From Labyrinthula sp. Ha (Eukaryota > Sar > Bigyra > Labyrinthulida > Labyrinthulaceae): a stretch of DNA of 64,000 nucleotides. A model generated the notes under the pieces. The model ran no database searches, was not told the DNA's origin, and worked only from the letters and a program-made list of their open reading frames with translations. Positions 55,251 through 64,000 of this stretch are shown one piece after another; the stretch's first letter is position 1; every line of letters begins with the position of its first letter. The position numbers and the translations under genes were made by a program. Location of the stretch: NCBI GenBank assembly GCA_015227615.1, contig JAALGZ010000002.1:2170001-2234000 (forward strand). Direction: 5' to 3'.

Positions 55251-57077
55251 CCCATAAACGCCAATGAAGGTAACACAACTCTCGGGTAGAGCAACTCGCA
55301 TTAAATATAGGTAGCAAATGCTGTTCAAGATTGATTCCCTTTCTTAATCAAGGTATTTTATGTAGAGGCAGTTTAGCCTTTCAATGTACAGGTTTTATTG
55401 AATTTAGCTCCGGTAGTTATAGATATCTATTTTGCGGAAAATATTGGAGCTTCTTTGCAACTATAATCGGGAAATAGGGTCCTTAGGGTAGAGTTTCTAT
55501 ACTTAACCAAATTTTGCGTATTTCGGTTCAAATTAGGATCTGACATTCCATTCCTAAAATAATAACATTTCCCCCTTGATTACAATGCGCAAAGAATTGG
55601 TGGGAATTTCTCTTTCCTAGTATCACCAACACTTCTAAAAACATTACGTCCAGAATCTGATATATATATACCTTTGGAAAATCTCAGTTGGATATTGTAT
55701 AGTATTTCAGCTACCTAAATATCAACATATATTATTATTAAGGCTCAAATAACTACAAAAGTGGTTATACAGTTTGAAACTGCAACAGCACAGCTAATAT
55801 CAAGGTGATCCTCTTAACGGCAATCTACTGAGTCTATTAATAATTCAAAAGTTGTATTAAATTTCAAACTAAATATTTATGTTAAACTCACAAATAAACA
55901 TCTGATATCAATACGAGGAGATAAATATTAACCCAAAGGTTAAATTTTATACTTTCGTTGTATCGCTGGCTCTACTTCCAAAAGATACCTATAAACCTAA
56001 CAATAAGTGAAAGTCAGTACCTTTAACGGAAGTCATATGAGCAGTACCAGCTGATTTGGTTCCTACAAATAATCTGTTAATTAGACTGAGCCTTAGAAGA
56101 ATAGATTTTGATGCCCTTAGCCCAGGTGATATTTTAAAGAACCAGGTACTGTAACCCTATGCTAACCAGATCATGTACTGGGCATAAGGTATCGAGCTTT
56201 CCCTTGTGTTAATTTTACGATACGCATTCCCAAAGCAGTTTTTTTACCAAAACAAATGCTTAAACCTTGTAACTAACCTGAGGATACATTAGATTTAATT
56301 TTTTCATAAATTTTTTGAGTGCTGAAAAATGCAGAGAATTCTCGCTATATTCTAATAGGTTTTAAGTTCAATACGAGCTAAGTAAGTCAATTGTATTATA
56401 AACTGAAGAAAAAGATGTTTTTCAGAAAACTTTATTACACAGTACAATGGCCTGGGCTCTTTATCCAGATTGTACAGATAGTCTGTAACAGCAGATTCCT
56501 TGAATAGAGTAAATATACTCCAGGGTAATAAGGTTAATGTGTGGTTTCTACCGATCTTTGCATTCTTTTAGAACAATGTATTAGCAAGATTTCTTATGCG
56601 GTGTAATTCTAATCCAAGAGTGTGTGAGCTCATAGTCATACTATCGAATATTATAATTAATTTCATTTTGTAATATTAGTTTATTTTAGTAAAAAATATT
56701 CCGCTTGTTGACTATAGGGTGGAAACCTAATTCAAGTAACCTGATACATTTTTATTAAGAGGATTTCGGGTTATAACATTTTCCAGTGACTTTCACCTTA
56801 GAATGTCAACACTTCTTTTAGATAATTGAAAAGGGAAGAAGAATGTATGTATAAATGGTAGTTTTGGAACAGAGCTTAAATAATTAAAGAAGCTTCAGAG
56901 AATAAAATTATTTATCTGTTAATTCTAGGATTTCATATTATGTCGAGGTAGATATCTGATGTGTTTTGCACTGGAATTGGGCCTTTTATGGCAACTAGAT
57001 ATTATATTGGAAAGTTATTCAATTAAATCCAATCTTATTCAACATTATAAGAACTGAGTTATCTCAACTAAATTTGG

Positions 57078-57386
57078 TTATAAATACCATTCAATGTGAA
57101 AATCACTCTTCCGAAAAAGCGATTTTCGAATTGTTAAATTTTGCAAGATATGTCTTTGTATCATAATCCGCCAAGATCCGTTAATATTAAGAATATTGGA
57201 AAACGGTTGAAGAATAAAATATAATAAACTACACAATATAAAAGCGACTAATATGAGAGGTACACGAATAATTAGTAACAGGTTTATGCGAAGTTCATTG
57301 TTAGAATGGTATATTGACGATGCTCTATTGGTTAGTCCTCGTAGATAAAAGTATTTTATCACATAGTTCTTCTCTACGTGGGGCAT
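57078..57386 (-). CDS. Isolated frame with one membrane helix (102 aa), low confidence
   Basis: This is an ATG-initiated 102-codon frame with a single hydrophobic stretch (LLIIRVPLILVAFILCSLLY) and a basic C-terminus. It sits alone in a desert without a recognisable family or promoter element. Confidence 0.22.
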   Translation of the reverse strand: MPHVEKNYVIKYFYLRGLTNRASSIYHSNNELRINLLLIIRVPLILVAFILCSLLYFILQPFSNILNINGSWRIMIQRHILQNLTIRKSLFRKSDFHIEWYL

Positions 57387-59600
57387 AGCCTCTGAAGGCG
57401 GGCTAAGAATCGCGTATATGACATGGAAAGTATGATTAACTAACTTGAGAATTTATAGAGAATTTTCCCAAGCTCTCTCATTAAGCAATAACACAGTTAA
57501 TAATTTTTTCATTTTCAATATTTTATACAGATATCAGGCGCCGAAAGATCCGAAACTTGAATATCTAACCCACCTTGCATATGAATACATATATTATAAA
57601 TTAAGTTAGTACTTATAAAGAGCCGGTTCAAATACCATCTCAATTATAATGCAAGTATATGTGTTCAAGAACCATCCAAGAAATATTGGAATTAAATCAG
57701 AACGAAGAGCACTAGCTTTTTGTGTCTAGTTGTAACTTTGATTCTTGTATTAAAAATAAATAGAGGGTGTACACTGCTTAAGCGGGATTATGTCATTTTT
57801 CAGTTGTCCCCGATATATAACCCCTTTCATTTACTAACTTTTATTTGCAACTTATCTCCAAGCAAGTTCTATTTAATAATTTTTAGTGAGGGTTAGGACA
57901 GTGCCGTGTGCTGTGAAATGTATATTGTTTCTTAGTTTTATATTTGACTCTGAAGCGGTGCTATTAAAGTCATTCTGAATTTCATTAGAAGCTCCATTTT
58001 TCTGGTTGAGAGGGTCAATATCATATCTACCATACCAACAAACAGTCTTTAACTTATAAACTGTTACTTGGTTCAAATACCCCAGGTCACTACTAGTTTC
58101 CACAATTTTCTTTGCCTAGCAGACAACAATCTCCTTATCCACAAGAAGATAAGTTGAAGTTTTTCAATTGTTTAACTTGAGCTCTAGTTAACAGATTTTG
58201 TGCACCAAGAAGAACTTCGTTTCCTTTTTTTTCAGAAAAACATTTGTCTTTGTGGAAACCATCCATAAGTTAAGGACCTTCTCCATCTTAAAAACATGGC
58301 ATATGTAAGCTAGAGTAAACAGCCACAAGAGTTCTGTGGTTTAGAAGTCTGAGGGTATTGTCTTGACCAAAATGTCGCTGTCATCTAAGCTTTTGGGTTG
58401 GCTGCTTCTAGGGTTTCATAATTGAAAACTGTATAACCAACTTAATGGTTGTACGAACGCTATTAAAAATATATTTATTGGGTTGTTCAGCACTTATAGT
58501 ATTATTATTTTATCGGTAGGATTTTTTTAATAGTTCATATTCTGTTCAACAGATTTATGAAGAATATCAACCATAAAAAAGAACAACAAAACAAAAACAA
58601 GTAAATTGTATATATTGTAGAGGTACTGAAGAGTACAAGAACTATAATAACATATATCGAGCAAAAATGTAGCAACAATACGCATGGTAATTTCAAATAG
58701 GCTAAAATCATTCACATTAAAGTACTCGAACTGTTAGAACAACTAGATAGCTTTTCCTCTTTGGCCAAAGAGCCACGTACAACCAAAAGGTCAAGACTTA
58801 GCTGTACTAGTACAGAATAAACTATGAACTTTGCTGAATAAGTCACCAGCTACCCAAACTCAAACTAGTCGGACTAAGCTTTCCCTAGTTATGATCTATA
58901 AGTAGCATTTTAGTTGAACCAGACATAGTTAAATAAGATAGAAACCTTGTATGTTTTTACTGCAGTAATGGTATGCCATCACAAAGAAGAATAGCTGCTC
59001 GAAGAGCGGCTACAAACACAAATTAGATCAACTTGATTTCATCAACCTTACGTCAGATGAAAATAAAACTAATTTTGTTTAACTCAATAATGCTCCCACG
59101 ACTTAGGTTAGTTTCTGTCGAGATAGGATAACCAGTTTCTTATTGACAAAATTTACTCAGATAACTTTATTCAACGCAAGTAAGGCCAGGGCTCGGGTAG
59201 AAGGGTATAAACTAAAGCAAAACAATGGACTCTAGCTTTTACACTGGAAGGGGTAGCATCAATAAACTATCTAATATTTTGTTGGTTCTTAGCCATGTAA
59301 GAATCAGTATCACGCACCTCGAAAAGACAACAAAGCCTAAGATATATTCCTAAACTTCTCGTGTCAGTTTTATAGAGAGTGACGCTCAACTATTACTTAT
59401 CGTAGTTCAATAGAAATATAGCAAGTACAATAAAAAGTGTTTCTTTTATGTTAAAGTAATGCTGCTCAGCTGAATAAAATGGAGGACACTTTGGTGACGC
59501 TCCATTTAAATATTTGAACATATTGTCGGAAAGCTTGTCTTGATTGGCCATGTTGATTTATAATTCAGATATCCTCAACCAATGTTATATATATCAGTAA

Positions 59601-59608
59601 TGACGTCA
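59601..59608. promoter_or_regulatory. CRE-like palindrome TGACGTCA upstream of SWEET
   Basis: A perfect TGACGTCA, inside the ten-base palindrome ATGACGTCAT, lies 124 bp before the SWEET start codon. It follows a TATATATAT run and a TTGGCCA (inverted CCAAT-like) near 59545. This is the classical CREB/ATF bZIP site. Confidence 0.5.
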
Positions 59609-59731
59609 TCAAAGATACTTGAAATATCCGACGACCAAATTTAGTAAGAAGTAAAGCTACGGTTTCTCAAGTATATATCGACGCATCACTAAGAGGAACC
59701 ATTCAAAACCAAAATAAACATAAAATAAATA

Positions 59732-60541
59732 ATGTCTTCTGCAGGATCAATTCAAGAAGAGTCGGCTTTGGGCGTCGTTCTTGCGATTATTCCGTCTATC
59801 ACGGCAATCCTATTGTTCTTTAGTCCCTTAAGTACAGTTCTTGAGATCTACAGATCAAAATCAACAAAACTTTACCCTGGTCTACCCTATTTTAGTATGA
59901 TTCTTCAATCTCTCAATTGGGCTGGATATGGATTACTAGTTGCTAGCCCAACAATCTATGGATGCAACTTTGTTGGTGTGTTGATTGGAATTGTGTATAG
60001 CTTCATTTACCACAGAAATGCAACTGAAGAAGCTAAGAAACAAAGACTGAAACTTTATTCAGGCTCTATTGGTGTTTTTTTCATATTTTGTGGGCTATTT
60101 ACACATGGAATTGTCAATGATGATCCAGAACCTCTAGGAATTTTCTCAATGGTTGGAACAATTAGTTTCATGACATCTCCTTTGGTGACACTTCTTCTTG
60201 TATGCAAAACAAATTCTGTTGAATCTATGCCTTTTGACTTAAGTTTTGTTATTTTTGTGAATACGAGTTTTTGGGTTATTTTTGGCTGGTTTGTTGCTGA
60301 TGATTATACTCTATACATTACAAATGGACTTGGAGCTACATCAGCATTATTGCAATTATTTTGTCACTTATTGTATGGAGATATAAAAACGAGTTTAAAA
60401 CAACTTTTATCTTATCCAGTGTATGGATTAAGATCACTTAAAACTCTCTTTTGTACTCCAAAGGGTGAAGAACCTAAAAATGTAGAAGAAAGTTCTAGTG
60501 AAGAAAAGGTTAAAGCACAGAACAACGTGAATTTAGTTTAG
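59732..60541 (+). CDS. SWEET: SWEET (MtN3/saliva) sugar transporter (269 aa)
   Basis: This single-exon gene encodes seven hydrophobic helices arranged as two MtN3 triple-helix bundles joined by a linker helix. In the first bundle TAILLFFSPLSTVLEIYRSKS precedes LPYFSMILQSLNWAGYGLL, with the conserved Pro and Asn/Trp pair. In the second, ISFMTSPLVTLLLV precedes SMPFDLSFVIFVNTSFWVIF and a final helix with NGLGATSALLQL. SWEETs are uniporters moving mono- or disaccharides down their gradient through the plasma or vacuolar membrane. The C-terminal tail is long, polar and Glu/Lys-rich (KGEEPKNVEESSSEEK), a likely regulatory tail. The gene stands alone between deserts, and a perfect CRE-like site lies upstream. 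Confidence 0.93.
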   Translation: MSSAGSIQEESALGVVLAIIPSITAILLFFSPLSTVLEIYRSKSTKLYPGLPYFSMILQSLNWAGYGLLVASPTIYGCNFVGVLIGIVYSFIYHRNATEEAKKQRLKLYSGSIGVFFIFCGLFTHGIVNDDPEPLGIFSMVGTISFMTSPLVTLLLVCKTNSVESMPFDLSFVIFVNTSFWVIFGWFVADDYTLYITNGLGATSALLQLFCHLLYGDIKTSLKQLLSYPVYGLRSLKTLFCTPKGEEPKNVEESSSEEKVKAQNNVNLV

Positions 60542-63500
60542 AGACGCTTGATAATAAGTCGTAATTTTGAGATAGTTTACATGTTTTGTTCATTGCGTGA
60601 ATGCTTTTTGTTTTTATTGCTTCGCAGTTCGAATATGAGAATGTTGTGTTATAATAAAGTGATTAACTTGTATTTATCTTTATTTGAGAAGTTGCATTGT
60701 TTAAGAAAGTTTGCTTTATTCATCTTCTAGTTGAAGCTAATTTATTTTATTTATCATCCTTCTTTCAAAAAAACCTTTTTTTTTTCGAAACTATGCTACA
60801 AGAAAAAGCATTGTTTATATATACTGTTTCTATTTAACTTTGCACACTATGAGGAAATAAACTTCGATATTCGAAACTTAAAGTTTTATATTTTTCATTT
60901 ATTAAGTTATGAACAATTGAACTTTATTTGGTTTCTCATATGTCATAAAAAAGAGTTTAAAAACTCAAATTCCCAGTAAACCTTTAGATTCCTTTTTATA
61001 TTCATACTACTCTAAGAAAATAACATGTTTTTTAAGCCCTGAGAGTTTTTTCATTTTATAAAATTATTTTCTATTATTTTTCAGAGAAAATATAAATCTT
61101 TCATATATAAATTAATAAAACTGTCGTGCCTTAATAAGCTAAATTGAATCTTTTATCATTTTTTGTCAACTGTTTTCTTAGACTAGCTAAGCAACGAAGA
61201 TAATAAAATTGAATTTAATTAATACAAAATGATAGCCTTCTGTTCGGTCTACATGTTAAAAGGATTTTTGGTTTCTTTATGGCCTTGTGTTTTTCCTCAT
61301 TCCTTTCATCATGATCTAAAAACTTCTCTTCAACTACTTCAACCTCAACTCTTCCATTAGATCTGCCCACAACATGTACTGTTTGTTGTTGAGCTATAAA
61401 GTCATAGTGACATTTAAATTTTAAACAAGTGTTCTAACTCTTCTATTTTAAAGCTTTCTTCTATTTTATGTACTTAGTACTTATTTTATAGTTTCTTACC
61501 TGGTCCTTCTGTGAAGTTTATGACAAGTAGTTATTATAGAGTCTTGCTCTGAGCCTTTAAGTTTCCGGTATCAACTGTGCTATTAATATTCTGGTAAAGT
61601 TTGGTGTTGTTTGAGTGATATTTGGTTATTAATGGTAACTATATAATTGGAATTTTGGGGTACGCATTTTATGCACATATAATCGGGAGCAATGATTAGG
61701 GATGAGACAGGGTTCCCATAATAAGACAAACTCTCTTATCAGAGTACTCTTACTTCAATATTAGTTAAGAATCAAGGTATTTTAACTTTTGAATCAACAG
61801 ATTTTAAGTGCTACCTTAAATATCAAGCTTAGACAAATCTAGATATAGGAAAACCTTTGGGTTTGTTTGAAAGCACCTCAACTCATTAGCTTGCAATAAA
61901 ACGAAATAGATATGACACAATTTAAATGCGTTTAACATAGTACCTCTTGGAAGGTTGCTATTCTTGAAGGATTCACCCGTGCCGGCAAGGGAAGAGTGAC
62001 CTGAAGTAAGAGCCTTCTCGGCAGATGCTATTTTTCTATGGTTCGATTTCAACCTGAAAATATTGAAAAAATATTTTGATATCAATATGTCTTCACATTA
62101 ATGTCTTCAGAAATCTAAAACTCATCAGTTACTGGATTATAGTAACTGAAATTGATGAAGTTTGACTTCGCATTGTCCTTGGCATATGATAACTTGATGA
62201 ATTAACCAGAGAAAGCAGTGTCACCAACATAAGTACAGTATTAACTAACCAAATAATACGATACAATAACCTTGCTCTTTCAGACATCAACCGGGTAAGC
62301 TTTAGTTTCCATTGCCTATGATATGAACACACATTTCACAGGTAGCTATATTTCACGTTAAAAAGTTTGCACTTAATATCATCATAAAATAGCGGAGTAA
62401 GGATAAAATCCTAATAATCACTTAGAACCAGATATTCATATGCCAAAAAGTTAATACAAGTAAGACAAAACATGAGCTCGTGAAGATTTTAAGCAGAATC
62501 TATGGTTGGATTGATGTCTTGATATGATAATCGGCTGTCGGGATATCAGTTTCAACGAGATTGTAGAGAAGAAAATTTTATTGTTTGACCTTATCAACAA
62601 GTTTATTGATTCTCCAACTTCACCATAGGTTCATGAAGTGATGCACTAGATTGCGGTTCTTATTGTTGTTATCGCTCATAAAATATTCAACCTCAGAAAC
62701 TGGCCAAACTACGCCTTTATAAGAAAACTCCTCAGGTGACATTTTTCCGGTTCAAATTGTCATCTGCTCTCTTCAATATTAAACTTTGTTTCTAATACCT
62801 TGTAATTGAATTTTTTATTGATAGGACATGGATTGAGAAAAAAAAATCATAATTCCGAATTAAAAAGTTCGTTACTATTCCTGAATGTCATGAATTGATT
62901 CGCTATGAAATACTATTTCGGTAACCTAAAACAATATGCGAGAGCTCAATATACTTACAAAATATGTGGCATCACCTAAACCCCTGTTGCTTGGTGGCCC
63001 AAAGAGGACTCAACGATGGGGAATCCCAAAACCCAGAAATAAAGCTAAGGGCGATCTAAGTTGCTAGAATAACAAACGACAAAGCTCAATATATGAAAGA
63101 ACCGGCAGAATATTATTGGGATAAGTTTGAAGCCCTATTTACCCCCCCCCCCAATAGTCTACCATGCTAGGTCAACCCTTTTTTTCGTCCCTCGAGAAAG
63201 AAATTGTAAAGAAAATGGGTGCATAAGTTGAACGTGGTCGCTTTTGGCTAAATGAACTGTCTGTAAGTACCAGAGTTGCTAACTGTTTTGCGAGACACAA
63301 CATATCTGTGATTTTGAGATGAAAGTTGGCACCTGTATTAATATGAATAAGCACTGGGTATTTGTCAACAGTGTCCGTTGCCCTCACACGGTCTTAGCAA
63401 ACTATTAACATAGAGTTTAGCCAACATGATGTTGTACCTATACAAGTAAAGTAGAGAAGTTCATCACAGAGCAGCATCGTGCTTAGGAAAATAAGTATCA

Positions 63501-64000
63501 CCCTTGATAAAATAAGAAGGGGCGAAAATCTAGACTTTTTGTTCTAGAGAATACCTTGCATTTTTTCTCTATACTTTCATATCTTTGGCTAGAATGGTGA
63601 TGTAAGCGGATTATTGCTTTAACGTTTTTTAAGCTAAGATAAACGTTGTTTAGACAGTAATATGGACACCTTGATAAATTTGTATGTCCTTCAGAATCTT
63701 CTGAGGAGGCATCTATAAGGTGATAAACATGAACTACATGTTGTACCAATAAATTTTTTTATTTTACTTATAGTTAAAACTCACACTACAGTACAGCTTA
63801 CTTCTTAGTTAATTTATTAAAAAGACTGACCCCGATAAACTGAGGTAGATATGCATTTGATTGACTTCATTTTTTTCTAGTATAGTTTAACCATTGTTGC
63901 TGTCTGACAACGTAAGGATCAATACATATGGAATCAACGCAGGAAACAGTCAATGTTTCAAATTGTTGTTTTCTACTAAGGAAATACATAAGTCAAGTCC
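60542..64000. other. Intergenic region after SWEET, no firmly supported gene
   Basis: Two plus-strand frames directly after SWEET (60548-60730, 60731-60979) are Phe/Leu/Tyr-rich and read as 3' flank. One weak two-exon candidate lies at 61816-62332. A C11 tract occurs at 63142-63152. Minus frames at 63172-63387 and 63498-63749 lack supporting features. Confidence 0.45.
61816..62332 (-). CDS. Candidate two-exon small membrane protein (145 aa), low confidence
   Basis: An ATG at 62332 opens a frame with basic residues then a hydrophobic helix (IIWLVNTVLMLVTLLSLV). A 79-nt GT-AG stretch (62132-62054) joins it in frame to an exon with KIASAEKALTSGHSSLAGTG, ending at 61816. The intron is longer than the window norm, and one in three random joins would keep frame, so support is weak. 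No family is recognised. Confidence 0.25.

Larger units (their letters stand above)
50767..59600. other. Long desert with scattered decayed fragments
   Basis: This is mostly AT-rich, stop-dense DNA. It includes a possible old retroelement remnant (52440-53230), a G9 tract at 52855-52863 and two unusually long isolated frames (listed separately). No gene can be supported elsewhere. Confidence 0.5.

Noticed and set aside
57873-58103. 76-codon minus-strand frame
   Set aside because: No ATG start in good position and no recognisable motif.
60548-60979. Two plus-strand frames directly after SWEET
   Set aside because: Very Phe/Leu/Tyr-rich, as expected of T-rich 3' flank; no coding signature.
63060-63152. 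Short plus-strand stretch resembling a retroelement gag segment
   Set aside because: Too short and without a diagnostic motif.
63498-63749. 83-codon minus-strand frame
   Set aside because: No ATG start at the frame opening and no supporting feature.
1-64000. CRISPR arrays, rRNA genes, telomeric repeats and bacterial-type operons
   Set aside because: None was seen; the introns, tRNA form and gene families are eukaryotic nuclear.

Overview
The window is nuclear DNA of a small eukaryote, roughly two thirds A+T. It has GT-AG introns of mostly 27-33 nt, and genes end with TAA, TAG and TGA, so the standard code fits. The gene set is a class I histone deacetylase, NOSIP, DNAJC21/JJJ1, HMCES, a YIPF protein, an HVA22/REEP protein, an ALDH22-like dehydrogenase, a GCK-domain protein, a SWEET transporter, a carotenoid oxygenase, a seven-helix RGS protein and a secreted multi-domain GH17 glucanase. 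This points to a protist or alga with a glucan wall or matrix, possibly a stramenopile-type lineage. I cannot fix the species.

Genes sit in tight islands separated by deserts. Island A (6.6-9.7 kb) holds a secreted eight-cysteine peptide, an HVA22/REEP protein and a multi-exon, receptor-like polytopic membrane protein. Island B (12.0-17.7 kb) holds a four-exon orphan, a CHORD protein divergent from the histone deacetylase, and an ALDH convergent with the deacetylase 16 bp away. Island C (22.8-30.3 kb) holds tRNA-Glu(CTC), NOSIP, a small tail-anchored protein, the 1290-residue GH17 protein with four tandem catalytic units, a YIPF protein and a Tudor/KOW-like protein whose 3' end overlaps it. 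Island D (32.8-35.8 kb) holds an orphan and the carotenoid oxygenase. Island E (42.3-49.0 kb) holds a coiled-coil protein divergent from DNAJC21, HMCES, an acidic orphan, the GCK protein and the 7TM-RGS protein. A lone SWEET gene lies at 59.7 kb.

The deserts (about 1-6.5, 9.7-12, 17.8-22.8, 30.3-32.8, 35.9-42.3, 49-59.7 and 60.5-64 kb) are AT-rich, stop-dense and hold almost no long open frames. The 49-54 kb stretch has a GC-rich perfect hairpin, short repeats and what may be an old, broken Ty1/copia remnant.

Two systems deserve attention. The first is a recurring TTGCCCAAAA element, found in either orientation close to start codons and inside a shared bidirectional promoter; it looks like a lineage-specific core promoter signal. 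The second is a possible signalling set within one window: an unfamiliar multi-helix protein with a large N-terminal domain, a 7TM-RGS regulator and a secreted cysteine-rich peptide. The functional link between the last three is only inference. All intron and exon calls come from reading frame continuity by eye.
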